Below, in pieces: positions 32,497 to 43,097 of a stretch of 64,000 nt of DNA (position 1 is the first letter of the stretch; each line of letters starts with the position of its first letter). Under the pieces are notes generated by a model. That model was not told the DNA's origin. It did not search any database and saw only the letters and a list, made by a program, of their open reading frames with translations. The DNA is from Kibdelosporangium persicum (lineage in GTDB: Bacteria; Actinomycetota; Actinomycetes; Mycobacteriales; Pseudonocardiaceae), in NCBI RefSeq assembly GCF_013280595.1, contig NZ_JAAATY010000003.1:124001-188000 (forward strand), written 5' to 3'. The position numbers and the translations under genes are program-made.

Positions 32497-34611
32497 ATGC
32501 TCGACATGGTGAGCGAGCCGATCGACGAGCACTTCACCCGTACGGTCCAAGCACTGCCTCCCGGACGTGGCGGCGGTAGTCGTGAGCTGCCGTTCCTCGA
32601 CCTCTTCGACTCGCAGCTCGGCAGCCGGCACGTCGATCTCATCGCCCGGGAACTCGGTGGTCAGGGCCGGGGTTTCTACAGCATCGGCTCGTCGGGGCAC
32701 GAGGGCAACGCGGCTGTCGCGGCCGCACTGCGACCCAGTGATCCGGCATTGCTGCATTACCGATCGGGTGCTTTTTACATTGAACGGGCACGGCAGGTAA
32801 CAGGCATAAATCCCTTACTCGACATGGTGCTGGGCATCGTGGCGGCCGCCGACGAACCGATCTCCGGCGGCAGGCACAAAGTGTTCGGAAACGCGGCGCT
32901 CTCGATCATCCCGCTGACGTCGACCATCGCCTCGCACCTGCCCAGGGCCGTCGGCCTGGCGCTGGGCATGCGACGCGCGGCCAAGCTCGGGCTGCCGTCG
33001 CCGTGGCCTCAGGACGCCATCGTCGTATGCGGATTCGGTGATGCGTCGGCGAACCACTCCACCGCGCTCGGCGCGCTGAACGCCGCACGGCACTGCGCGT
33101 TCCAGCGACTGCCGTTGCCCGTGTTGTTCGTGTGTGAGGACAACGGCATCGGCATCAGCGTCCGGACACCGCCCGGGTGGATCGCCGAAGCGCACTCCGC
33201 CGCGGGGCTGAGGTACTTCACCGCCGACGCGACCGACCTCACCTCGGTCGTGCCGGTGGCGGCCGAGGCCGCCAAATGGGTCCGTACCAACCGGGCGCCT
33301 GCTTTCCTGCATCTGCGCACGGTCCGGCTGATGGGCCACGCCGGGTCCGATGTGGAGAGTGCGTACCGGACACCGGCCGAGATCACCGCGGACTACTCGC
33401 TCGACCCGCTCGTGCGCACCGCTTCCCTGCTTGTCTCGCACGGCGTTCTGACACCGGCCGAGGTGCTCGACCGGTATGAGGCGAAACGGGCCGAAGTGCG
33501 GGCGGTCGCCGAGCAAGCCGTGGCACGGCCGAAACTGGCCAGTGCCGGCCGGATCATGGCGCCGCTGGCGACCGCACCGGTGGACGCGCCGTTCGTCCCG
33601 GTCTCCGGCACCTTGGCGCAGGGCATCAACCAGGCGCTCATCGGCATCCTGTCGTCCGATCCCGGCGCGTTGGTGTTCGGCGAGGACGTCGCCCGCAAAG
33701 GCGGGGTCTACGGGGTGACCCGCGGCCTGCACAAGAAGTTCGGCCCGGCGAGGGTGTTCGACACCGTCCTGGACGAACAGTCCATCCTGGGCACCGCGCT
33801 CGGCACGTCGCTCGTCGGTTTCCTGCCGATCCCCGAGATCCAGTACCTCGCCTACGTGCACAACGCGCTGGACCAGATCCGCGGCGAGGCGTCGACGATG
33901 CGGTTCTTCTCCAACGACCAGTACCGCAACCCGATGATCGTGCGGATCGCCGGACTGAGTTACCAGAAAGGCTTCGGCGGCCACTTCCACAACGACAACT
34001 CCGTCGCAGCGCTACGTGACATCCCCGGCGTGGTCATCGCCGCGCCCGCACGAGCCGATGACGCCGCCGCCATGCTGTACACCTGCGCGGCGGCGGCCAG
34101 GAAGAACGGTCAGGTGTGCGTTTTCCTCGAACCCATCGCGCTGTACCACACCCGCGACCTCCACGAGCCCGGCGACAACGGCTGGCTGGCGTCCTCGTCG
34201 CAGCCGGAGTCGGCGCCGCTCGGCCGTGCCCGCCTCTACGGCTCCGGCACCGACCTGACCATCGTGTCGTTCGCCAACGGCGTCCCGATGAGCCTGCGCG
34301 TCGCCCGGCGGCTGTCCGCTCAGGGCATCGAGGCGCGTGTACTGGACCTGCGTTGGCTCGCACCGTTGCCCGTCAAGGACCTGATCGCGCACGCCAACGA
34401 GACCGGACGCGTCCTGGTCGCCGACGAGACACGCCGGACCGGCGGGATCTCCGAGGCCGTCTTCACCGCGTTGCTGGACGGCGGCTACCGCGGCGCACTG
34501 CGCCGGGTCACCAGTGAGGACTGCTTCATCCCGCTCGGCCCGGCAGCGAACCACGTGCTGCTGAGCGAGGACGCGATCGAGAAGGCCGCGCTGGACCTGA
34601 CCGTCAGTTGA
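32497..34611 (+). CDS. Fused E1 alpha/beta 2-oxo acid dehydrogenase (thiamine-diphosphate dependent)
   Basis: 704 residues combining both E1 subunits. The alpha-like half (about 1-345) has FYSIGSSGHEGNAAVAAALR, the ThDP/metal motif FGDASANHSTALGALNAA and CEDNGIGISVRTPPGW; the beta-like half (about 360-700) has ALVFGEDVARKGGVYGVTRG, DTVLDEQSILGTALGTSL and IALYHTRDL. This architecture is seen in branched-chain or related 2-oxo acid dehydrogenases. No E2 or E3 gene is near. The ATG at 32497 has GGGAGG five bases upstream and is preferred over an in-frame TTG at 32440 that overlaps a TTGACA. Confidence 0.85.
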   Translation: MLDMVSEPIDEHFTRTVQALPPGRGGGSRELPFLDLFDSQLGSRHVDLIARELGGQGRGFYSIGSSGHEGNAAVAAALRPSDPALLHYRSGAFYIERARQVTGINPLLDMVLGIVAAADEPISGGRHKVFGNAALSIIPLTSTIASHLPRAVGLALGMRRAAKLGLPSPWPQDAIVVCGFGDASANHSTALGALNAARHCAFQRLPLPVLFVCEDNGIGISVRTPPGWIAEAHSAAGLRYFTADATDLTSVVPVAAEAAKWVRTNRAPAFLHLRTVRLMGHAGSDVESAYRTPAEITADYSLDPLVRTASLLVSHGVLTPAEVLDRYEAKRAEVRAVAEQAVARPKLASAGRIMAPLATAPVDAPFVPVSGTLAQGINQALIGILSSDPGALVFGEDVARKGGVYGVTRGLHKKFGPARVFDTVLDEQSILGTALGTSLVGFLPIPEIQYLAYVHNALDQIRGEASTMRFFSNDQYRNPMIVRIAGLSYQKGFGGHFHNDNSVAALRDIPGVVIAAPARADDAAAMLYTCAAAARKNGQVCVFLEPIALYHTRDLHEPGDNGWLASSSQPESAPLGRARLYGSGTDLTIVSFANGVPMSLRVARRLSAQGIEARVLDLRWLAPLPVKDLIAHANETGRVLVADETRRTGGISEAVFTALLDGGYRGALRRVTSEDCFIPLGPAANHVLLSEDAIEKAALDLTVS

Positions 34612-35590
34612 GGAACGACTTGCTCACCGCGCTCGGCAGGATCATCGACCGGGCGTCGAGCCGGCTCGTCAGCGCGCCGTAGCTCACCATCAGGTCGGGC
34701 ACGCGCTGCAGTCGCGTCGGGTCGAGGCTGGTCGGATAGCCGACGAGGGTCACCAGCGCCGCGGTCTGGTCGTCCACGCCCGCGTACTGCCGGATCGACC
34801 TCTCGACCTCGCTGCGGTCGGTGACCGCGATCTGCGCGCCGCGGCTGAGCGCCCGCTGGAACGCCCGGACGGTGTTCGGGTTGGCCGTCGCGAACTTCTC
34901 GGCCGTCGCGTATCCGGAGATCGGGATGTCGGCCGTGGGACCGGAAGCCGCGTCGAACAACGGCAGCGCACCGTACCGCTTGGCCACGTCGGTGATGTAC
35001 GGCTCGGACAGCAACGCGGCGTCCACTGTGCGGTTCTTCAGCGCGTCGCCCATGTCGGTGTACGCCATCTCCACGAACGTCGGCGTGGTGATGGTGACGC
35101 CCGTCGTGCTCATCATCGACTTGATCGTCAGGTCGGCCAGACTGTTCACAGTGGTCACCGCGACGCGCTTGCCGGAGAGGTCGGCGGGCTTGCGCAACGG
35201 CGAGTCCTTGGCGACGAGGACCATCCACGTTCTCGGATTCGCGTAGTACCCGTCGGCGACGAACTTGACCGTCGCGGTCCCTCTCGCGTGGGCGGTGAAG
35301 AACGAGACGTAGTTGCCGAACACCATGTCGAGCTCGCCACTGGCCATCTGCCCGACGGCCGCGCCCGCACCCTGGATCGTCACGAACTCGACCTCGAGCC
35401 CTTCCTGGGCGAAGAACCCCTTCTCGGAGGCCAGGAACACCGGTGCCGCGCCGAGCACCGGCAGCACTCCCAGCTTGATCCGCGCCTTCTCGGGAGCCGG
35501 ATCGTCCGGAGCGGCTTCGGTGCAGGCAGCCGCCAGCACAACGACCATCAGCAACGCCACCAGGCGACCACTCCGCTGGAGCCAGCCCAC
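34604..35590 (-). CDS. ABC-transporter solute-binding lipoprotein (NMT1/SsuA type)
   Basis: 328 residues. A signal peptide ends in the lipobox LAAACTE, so the mature protein is a membrane-anchored binding protein. The NMT1/THI5-like fold is shown by IKLGVLPVLGAAPVFLASEK, GFFAQEGLEVEFVTIQGAG and VDAALLSEPYITDV. Family members bind sulfonates, nitrate, pyrimidines or similar small molecules. No permease or ATPase gene is adjacent, so it must use components encoded elsewhere. It starts with GTG 35590 behind AGAGGCGG and overlaps the 3' end of the convergent E1 gene by 8 bp. Confidence 0.85.
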   Translation of the reverse strand: MGWLQRSGRLVALLMVVVLAAACTEAAPDDPAPEKARIKLGVLPVLGAAPVFLASEKGFFAQEGLEVEFVTIQGAGAAVGQMASGELDMVFGNYVSFFTAHARGTATVKFVADGYYANPRTWMVLVAKDSPLRKPADLSGKRVAVTTVNSLADLTIKSMMSTTGVTITTPTFVEMAYTDMGDALKNRTVDAALLSEPYITDVAKRYGALPLFDAASGPTADIPISGYATAEKFATANPNTVRAFQRALSRGAQIAVTDRSEVERSIRQYAGVDDQTAALVTLVGYPTSLDPTRLQRVPDLMVSYGALTSRLDARSMILPSAVSKSFLN

Positions 35591-35781
35591 GACCTACCGC
35601 CTCTTCCATCGTCCCCTGTGGAGGGACACCCAACTGGACCGGCGGCGGCAAGGCAAGCCCGGATTCGGCCGGACATTCCCGATCGCGGAAAAACGTGTGT
35701 CTACCTGGGACTGACCAATATGAACTCAACGGCACGGGCGCCGCGATCTGTCGGTTACTCACCGGCGGACGGCGAGTCCGG

Positions 35782-36282
35782 TCAGAGAGACTCGCGCAAC
35801 CGCCGGAACTCCTCGGCCAACGCAGGCAGTTGGTAATGCGCGTTCAGGCCGGAAGGGTTGGGAAGTACCCAGATCCGCGACGGCCCGAGCGTCTCCGGCT
35901 GCGGGCCGACTGTCGCCTTGGGACGGCCGAAGCCCATGCGGTAGGCGCCGATCCCCACGACGGCAACCGTTTGCGGGGCGTACTTCTCCGCCAGCCCGGT
36001 CAGGATTCCGGCCCCGTCGACGAATTCCTGTGTGGACAACTCGGCGGCCGTCGCGCTCGGCCGGGCCACCATGTTGGTGATGCCGAGGCCGTACTCCAGC
36101 AACGTGAACTGCTCGGCCGGGCGCAGCTGCCGCGGGGTGAACCCGGACAGGTGCAGCGCGGGCCAGAACCTGTTGCCCGGCCGGGCGAAGTGCTGCCCGC
36201 GCCGGGCAGACAAAAGCCCCGGGTTGATTCCGCAGAACAGCACGGAAAGGCCCGGGGCGACGACGTCGGGGACAACGGTCAC
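35782..36282 (-). CDS. mug: Mismatch-specific (G/U, G/T) DNA glycosylase, Mug type
   Basis: 166 residues, the usual size of Mug. The catalytic loop is VLFCGINPGLLSARRG (Asn20) and the minor-groove wedge motif is NPSGLNAHY (about 142-150), both diagnostic of Mug/TDG uracil-DNA glycosylases that excise U or T opposite G. The GTG at 36282 overlaps the stop of sufT (GTGA), so this DNA repair gene is translated as the last member of the suf operon. The functional reason for the link is not evident. Confidence 0.88.
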   Translation of the reverse strand: MTVVPDVVAPGLSVLFCGINPGLLSARRGQHFARPGNRFWPALHLSGFTPRQLRPAEQFTLLEYGLGITNMVARPSATAAELSTQEFVDGAGILTGLAEKYAPQTVAVVGIGAYRMGFGRPKATVGPQPETLGPSRIWVLPNPSGLNAHYQLPALAEEFRRLRESL

Positions 36283-36665
36283 ACTGTGAAGCCCAGCGCG
36301 CGCAACTGCTCGCGGCCGTCCTCGGTGATCTTCTCGGGGCCCCACGGCGGCATCCAGACCCAGTTGATCCGGAAGTCGTCGACGATGCCCCCGCCCGGGC
36401 CGCTGGTCAGCGCGGTCCGCGTCTGGTCCTCGATCACGTCGGTCAGCGGACAGGCCGCCGACGTCAGCGTCATGTCGATCGTCGCGGTGTTGTCGGCCTC
36501 GACCTTGATGTCGTACACCAGGCCCAGGTCCACCACGTTGATGCCCAGCTCGGGGTCGACCACGTCCCGCATGGCCTCTTCGACGTCGTCGATCGCCGCG
36601 ACGTCGGCCTTCGGCGCGACCTCGGGCATGCCCTCGGCGCCACGCACCACGTCCTGCTCACTCAT
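36279..36665 (-). CDS. sufT: SufT (DUF59/MIP18-like) Fe-S assembly factor
   Basis: 128 residues. The DUF59 core reads EAMRDVVDPELGINVVDLGL, MTLTSAACPLTDVIEDQTR (with the conserved reactive Cys) and WVWMPPWGPEKITEDGREQL, matching SufT proteins that help mature Fe-S enzymes. The ATG at 36665 has GGAGG seven bases before it. That start codon overlaps the stop of the second 26-codon ORF (ATGA), and its own end overlaps the mug start, placing it inside the suf operon. Confidence 0.88.
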   Translation of the reverse strand: MSEQDVVRGAEGMPEVAPKADVAAIDDVEEAMRDVVDPELGINVVDLGLVYDIKVEADNTATIDMTLTSAACPLTDVIEDQTRTALTSGPGGGIVDDFRINWVWMPPWGPEKITEDGREQLRALGFTV

Positions 36666-36742
36666 GCGCAACCTCCGCTGTGGTCAAGCCCGTCGCATGA
36701 GCGCGACACTGTGGTGATGATTCGCTCGGCAAGCTCGCTCAT
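36662..36742 (-). CDS. 26-residue ORF, second repeat copy, coupled to sufT
   Basis: ATG 36742 follows GGAGG in the neighbouring copy. The peptide starts MSELAERIITTVSRS and ends CDGLDHSGGCA, with two Cys nine residues apart. Its TGA overlaps the sufT ATG. It differs from the other copy by V-S for A-P at positions 12 and 13. It may be a translated peptide, a coupling device that carries ribosomes from sufU to sufT, or a by-product of the duplication. Confidence 0.4.
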   Translation of the reverse strand: MSELAERIITTVSRSCDGLDHSGGCA

Positions 36743-36819
36743 GCGCAACCTCCGCTGTGGTCAAGCCCGTCGCATGAGCGCGGCGCTGTGGTGATGATTC
36801 GCTCGGCAAGCTCGCTCAT
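36739..36819 (-). CDS. 26-residue ORF, first repeat copy, coupled to sufU
   Basis: ATG 36819 overlaps the sufU stop (ATGA) and its own TGA overlaps the start of the second copy. The peptide begins MSELAERIITTAPRS and ends CDGLDHSGGCA. The first ten residues are predicted helical and the tail has two Cys and a His. Same alternatives as for the second copy. Confidence 0.4.
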   Translation of the reverse strand: MSELAERIITTAPRSCDGLDHSGGCA

Positions 36820-37259
36820 GCGGCGTTTCCTTCAGCTCGTACGACCGCGTCCTTGAAAGCCATCCAGCCCAGCAGCGCGCACTTCACACGCGCCGGGTAC
36901 TTGGCCACGCCGGCGAACGCGACGCCGTCCTCCAGCACGTCCTCGTCCGGCTCGACCTGGCCTTTGCCCTGCATCAGCTCCGTGAACGCGTCCAGGGTCT
37001 TGAACGCCTCCCCCACGCTACGCCCGACCACCAGATCCGTCAGCACGGACGTCGATGCCTGGCTGATCGAGCAGCCCTGGCCCTCGTACGACACGTCGGT
37101 GACGGTCTCGCCGTCCAGCTTCACCCGCAGGGTGACCTCGTCCCCGCAGGTCGGGTTGACCTGGAACGACTCGGCGTCGAACGGGTCCCGCAGGCCACGG
37201 CCGTGCGGGTTCTTGTAGTGGTCCAGGATGATCTCCTGGTACAGCTGCTCCATCTGCAT
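36816..37259 (-). CDS. sufU: SufU, zinc-dependent sulfur-transfer/scaffold protein
   Basis: 147 residues, IscU/SufU fold with the three conserved Cys in NPTCGDE (Cys38), EGQGCSISQAS (Cys63) and YPARVKCALLGW (Cys127) plus Asp40, the zinc site used to accept persulfide sulfur from SufS. The DVLEDGVAFAGVAKYP stretch between the second and third Cys is the SufU-specific insertion. The ATG at 37259 lies two bases after the sufS stop; a second ATG two codons on is possible. It is followed by the duplicated 26-codon ORFs. Confidence 0.93.
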   Translation of the reverse strand: MQMEQLYQEIILDHYKNPHGRGLRDPFDAESFQVNPTCGDEVTLRVKLDGETVTDVSYEGQGCSISQASTSVLTDLVVGRSVGEAFKTLDAFTELMQGKGQVEPDEDVLEDGVAFAGVAKYPARVKCALLGWMAFKDAVVRAEGNAA

Positions 37260-37261
37260 CG

Positions 37262-39306
<2,045 letters not shown>

Positions 39307-39337
39307 AACTCTGTTTTCTCCGTATACCGCAGTCAGT

Positions 39338-39664
39338 TCAGGGCCGCTGTTGGTTAACAACGGTGGTGGGGTCGACGTAGACGTCGTCGCCGTCGACGCG
39401 GACCGCGTAGACGTCCACGGGTTCGCTGGCGGGCGGGGAGGACGGCTGCCCGGTGCGCAGGTCGAAACACGAACCGTGCAGCCAGCACTCGATTCCCTTG
39501 CGGGTGACCTCGCCCTCGGACAACGACAGCGAAGCGTGCGAGCACTCGTCTCGCAGGGCGTGCACCTCGTCCCCCTCGCGCACCAGCACGACGGGGACGT
39601 CGCCGACCTCGACGGCAAGAGGTTTCTTGTCGTCCAGTTCGGACAGTGCACAGGCCCGGATCAC
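39338..39664 (-). CDS. Rieske-type [2Fe-2S] ferredoxin in the suf operon
   Basis: 108 residues. The cluster ligands are in CSHASL and CWLHGSCFDL (Cys-X-His with Cys-X2-His, 16 residues between), the ferredoxin-type Rieske pattern of dioxygenase systems. It begins with GTG 39664 overlapping the sufD stop (GTGA), between sufD and sufC. A Rieske ferredoxin at this position is common in actinomycete suf operons and may supply electrons for cluster assembly or be an early client; that role is inferred. Confidence 0.9.
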   Translation of the reverse strand: MIRACALSELDDKKPLAVEVGDVPVVLVREGDEVHALRDECSHASLSLSEGEVTRKGIECWLHGSCFDLRTGQPSSPPASEPVDVYAVRVDGDDVYVDPTTVVNQQRP

Positions 39665-40821
39665 GCGCCGACCGCCTCGAGCTCGGCCTCGATCGCCGCC
39701 TCCAGCCGCGCACGCAGCTCGGGAACGCCGATCTTGACCAGGATCTCGTGGAAGAAGCCGCGGACCACCAGCCGGCGGGCCTGCTCCTCGGGAATGCCCC
39801 TGGCCTGCAGGTAGAACAGCTGCTCGTCGTCGAACCGGCCGGTGGCGCTGGCGTGGCCCGCGCCGGCGATCTCGCCGGTCTCGATCTCGAGGTTCGGCAC
39901 CGAGTCGGCGCGCGCGCCGTCGGTGAGCACCAGGTTGCGGTTCAGCTCGAAGGTCTCGGTGCCCTCGGCGGCCGCGCGGATGAGCACGTCGCCGATCCAC
40001 ACCGTGTGCGCGCCCTCGCCCTGCAACGCGCCCTTGTAGATCACGTTGGACTTGCAGTTGGGCACCGCGTGGTCGACGAACGTCCGGTTCTCGAAGTGCT
40101 GCCCGGCATCGGCGAAGTACAGGCCCAGCAGTTCGGCGTCGCCGCCGCGCTCGGTGTACGTCACGGTCGGCGAGAGCCGCACCAGGTCGCCGCCCAGGGT
40201 GACCGTGGTGTGCCTCAGGGTCGCGTCCCTGCCCAGCTTGTTGTGGTGCGACGACACGTGCACCGCGTCGTCGGCCCAGTCCTGGATGGACACCACGGTG
40301 AGCCGGGCGCCGTCCGCGACCACGAACTCCACGTTGTCCGCGTACGTTCCCGAGCCGCGGTGGTCCAGGACCACGACGGCCTCGGCGAACTGCTCGGCGC
40401 GGATCTGGATGTGGCCGTACGCCGTCCTGCCCTCGCCGGGGCCGGTGACCGTGATGGTCGTGGCGGCCGGGCGGGCCTCCTTCGGGATCGTCACGACCGT
40501 GGCGTCCACAAAGGAACACCAGGCCTGTGCGGCGATCCGGTCGTCCGGCGTCCCCGCGGTACCGAGGCGCTCGTCCCCACGCTGAACGGTCTCGACCTTC
40601 ACCTCGTCGGCGGCGTCGACCGCCACAGCGGCGGTGCCGTCGGCGACGGCTCCACTGTGCAGGCCGCGCAGCCGCTTCATCGGGGTGAAGCGCCAGATCT
40701 CCTCGCGGCCGCCCGGGACCTCGAACGCGTCCACGTCGAACGACGCGAACTGGGCGGCCCTCGAGGCAGCCGGGATCACGGCACCCGCGCCGTGCGAGTG
40801 CTCCTTGACTAGCTCCGCCAT
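39661..40821 (-). CDS. sufD: SufD Fe-S cluster assembly protein
   Basis: 386 residues of the SufB/SufD beta-helix family: ELLGLYFADAGQHFENRTFV, HAVPNCKSNVIYKGALQGEG, AHTVWIGDVLIRAAAEGTET and QLFYLQARGIPEEQARRLVV are conserved in SufD, including the His-bearing strand near the SufB interface. It forms the SufBC2D scaffold. The ATG at 40821 follows the sufB stop by one base. Confidence 0.93.
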   Translation of the reverse strand: MAELVKEHSHGAGAVIPAASRAAQFASFDVDAFEVPGGREEIWRFTPMKRLRGLHSGAVADGTAAVAVDAADEVKVETVQRGDERLGTAGTPDDRIAAQAWCSFVDATVVTIPKEARPAATTITVTGPGEGRTAYGHIQIRAEQFAEAVVVLDHRGSGTYADNVEFVVADGARLTVVSIQDWADDAVHVSSHHNKLGRDATLRHTTVTLGGDLVRLSPTVTYTERGGDAELLGLYFADAGQHFENRTFVDHAVPNCKSNVIYKGALQGEGAHTVWIGDVLIRAAAEGTETFELNRNLVLTDGARADSVPNLEIETGEIAGAGHASATGRFDDEQLFYLQARGIPEEQARRLVVRGFFHEILVKIGVPELRARLEAAIEAELEAVGA

Positions 40822-40822
40822 G

Positions 40823-42277
40823 TCAGCCGACGGCCCCTTCCATCTGCAGCTCGATCAGGCGGTTCAGTTCGAGCGCGTACTCCATTGGCAACTCACGGGC
40901 GATGGGCTCGACGAAGCCGCGCACCACCATCGCCATCGCCTCGTCCTCGGTCAGGCCGCGGGACATCAGGTAGAACAGCTGGTCCTCGCTGACCTTGGAC
41001 ACGGTGGCCTCGTGTCCCATTTGGACATCGTCCTCGCGGATGTCCACATAGGGGTACGTGTCCGACCGGGAGATCGTGTCCACCAGCAGCGCGTCGCACT
41101 TCACCGTGGACTTCGAGTGGTGTGCCCGCTTGTTGACCTGGACCAGGCCGCGGTACGAGGTACGGCCGCCGCCACGGGCGACCGACTTCGACACGATGGT
41201 CGACGACGTGTGCGGCGCCATGTGCACCATCTTCGCGCCGGCGTCCTGGTGCTGGCCCTCGCCCGCGAACGCGATCGAGAGGACCTCGCCCTTGGCGTGC
41301 TCGCCCATCAGGAACACCGACGGGTACTTCATGGTGACCTTGGAGCCGATGTTGCCGTCGATCCACTCCATGGTCGCGCCCTCTTCGGCCTTGGCGCGCT
41401 TGGTGACCAGGTTGTAGACGTTGTTCGACCAGTTCTGGATGGTCGTGTAGCGGCAGCGGCCGCCCTTCTTGACGATGATCTCGACGACCGCGGAGTGCAG
41501 CGAGTCGCTCGAGTAGATCGGCGCCGTGCAGCCCTCGACGTAGTGCACGTAGGCGTCCTCGTCGACGATGATCAGCGTCCGCTCGAACTGGCCCATGTTC
41601 TCGGTGTTGATCCGGAAGTAGGCCTGCAGCGGGATGTCGACGTGCACGCCCTTCGGCACGTAGATGAACGAGCCGCCGGACCAGACCGCGCCGTTGAGCG
41701 CGGAGAACTTGTTGTCACCGTGCGGGATGACCGAGCCGTAGTACTCCTTGAACAGCTCCGGGTGTTCCTTGAGCGCCGTGTCGGTGTCCAGGAAGATGAC
41801 GCCCTTCTCCTCCAGGTCCTCGCGGATCTGGTGGTAGACGACCTCGGACTCGTACTGCGCGGCGACACCGGCCACGAGGCGCTGCTTCTCCGCCTCGGGG
41901 ATGCCCAGCTTGTCGTACGTGTTCTTGATGTCCTCGGGCAGATCCTCCCAGGAAGCGGCCTGCTTCTCGGTGGAGCGCACGAAGTACTTGATGGTGTCGA
42001 AGTTGATCCCCGACAGGTCCGCACCCCAGTTGGGCATGGGCTTGCGCTCGAAGAGCTGCAGCCCCTTCAGGCGGCTCTCGAGCATCCACTCGGGCTCGCC
42101 CTTCTTGGCGGAGATGTCCCGAACGACGTCCTCGTTCAGGCCACGGCGAGCGCTGGCACCGGCCACATCGCTGTCCGCCCAGCCGTACTCGTAACGGCCG
42201 AGAGTGGCAAGAGTCTCTTCCTGGGAAAGGGGCTCATGCGGTGTGGTGGGTGTGCGCTGCTCGGCAGCGGCAGTCAT
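40823..42277 (-). CDS. sufB: SufB Fe-S cluster scaffold protein
   Basis: 484 residues, full-length and without an intein (mycobacterial SufB often carries one). Conserved parts include [79 protein letters not shown] (the essential cluster Cys) and [20 protein letters not shown]. The ATG 42277 overlaps the sufR stop (ATGA) and has GGAGGG eight bases upstream, so it is both coupled and independently initiated. Confidence 0.95.
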   Translation of the reverse strand: MTAAAEQRTPTTPHEPLSQEETLATLGRYEYGWADSDVAGASARRGLNEDVVRDISAKKGEPEWMLESRLKGLQLFERKPMPNWGADLSGINFDTIKYFVRSTEKQAASWEDLPEDIKNTYDKLGIPEAEKQRLVAGVAAQYESEVVYHQIREDLEEKGVIFLDTDTALKEHPELFKEYYGSVIPHGDNKFSALNGAVWSGGSFIYVPKGVHVDIPLQAYFRINTENMGQFERTLIIVDEDAYVHYVEGCTAPIYSSDSLHSAVVEIIVKKGGRCRYTTIQNWSNNVYNLVTKRAKAEEGATMEWIDGNIGSKVTMKYPSVFLMGEHAKGEVLSIAFAGEGQHQDAGAKMVHMAPHTSSTIVSKSVARGGGRTSYRGLVQVNKRAHHSKSTVKCDALLVDTISRSDTYPYVDIREDDVQMGHEATVSKVSEDQLFYLMSRGLTEDEAMAMVVRGFVEPIARELPMEYALELNRLIELQMEGAVG

Positions 42278-42984
42278 GCGGGTTTCCCTCCATCCGGGGT
42301 CGGTGGGCCTGAGGAGGTGGAATAAGGCTCCACCGGTATGTGCGTGGTGCACGCGGCGTCGCCGCGCGCGATGGTCGCCAGCCGCTGCACGTGGGTGCCG
42401 AGCAGGTCGGCGAAAACCGCCGTCTCGACCTCGCACAGCTGGGGGAACTCCGCCGCGACGTGCGCCACCGGGCAGTGGTGCTGGCACAGCTGCTCCCCCG
42501 CCCCGACCTTGCGAGTCGAGGCAGCGTAACCCTCCCGGGTCAGTGCGGCGGCAAGGGCCTCCGCTTTGGATTGCGGGGTATCCGCCGAGGTCACGGATGT
42601 CCGGTGGGGATCGACGAGCGTCCTGACCCGCCGCTCGGCGAAGGCCTTCACGGCCTCCTCCCCGCCGCTCTCGGCGAGGAACCGGATCGCCGCGACCGCC
42701 AAGTCGTCGTACGCGTGCCCGAACCGGGCCCGCCCTGCCTCGGTGAGCAGGAACAACTTCGCCGGACGGCCACGTCCGCGCGCCTTGAGCTGCGGTGCGT
42801 CCCTCGTGCACGCCTGGCCGTCGGCCAGCAGTGCGTCCAGGTGCCGGCGCACCGCGGGGCCGCTCAGCTGGAGCTGCTCCGCGATCGACACCGCGCTCAC
42901 CGGGCCCTGTTCGAGCAGCAGCCGGGCGACAGCAAGCCTCGTGCTGCCGTCAGCCGCCTGCTGAGCAGGACCGATGTTTTTCAC
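42274..42984 (-). CDS. sufR: SufR, Fe-S cluster-sensing repressor of the suf operon
   Basis: 236 residues. The N-terminal winged helix ([40 protein letters not shown]) binds DNA; the C-terminal part carries the cluster cysteines Cys167, Cys171, Cys184 and Cys212 in [20 protein letters not shown] and DAACTTH. With a cluster it represses; loss of the cluster under iron or oxidative stress induces the operon. It starts with GTG 42984; the promoter region just upstream contains an inverted repeat. It is the first gene of the suf operon. Confidence 0.93.
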   Translation of the reverse strand: MKNIGPAQQAADGSTRLAVARLLLEQGPVSAVSIAEQLQLSGPAVRRHLDALLADGQACTRDAPQLKARGRGRPAKLFLLTEAGRARFGHAYDDLAVAAIRFLAESGGEEAVKAFAERRVRTLVDPHRTSVTSADTPQSKAEALAAALTREGYAASTRKVGAGEQLCQHHCPVAHVAAEFPQLCEVETAVFADLLGTHVQRLATIARGDAACTTHIPVEPYSTSSGPPTPDGGKPA

Positions 42985-43010
42985 AACATGGATGTTACCT
43001 AATTATGTCG
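42985..43010. promoter_or_regulatory. suf operon promoter and probable SufR site
   Basis: AACAT-GG-ATGTT (42985-42996) is a perfect inverted repeat directly before the sufR start; on the minus strand it is followed by TGTGA and preceded by the AT-rich ACATAATTAGG. This is the most likely autoregulatory operator for SufR. Confidence 0.5.
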
Positions 43011-43097
43011 CGGCGGCTCAACGAGGTCCGGCCGTGACCCACGTCATGCTCGGTCGTGGCCCGGCCGGCGCCGGGCACCACCTGGCAGAGTCACGGT

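Larger units (their letters stand above)
36661..36822. repeat. 77-bp tandem duplication in the sufU-sufT junction
   Basis: Two copies (36661-36737 and 36738-36814) are identical except for two bases, and a third copy begins at 36815 for 8 bp. Each copy carries a GGAGG ribosome binding site, an ATGA stop/start overlap and a 26-codon frame on the minus strand. Confidence 0.95.
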
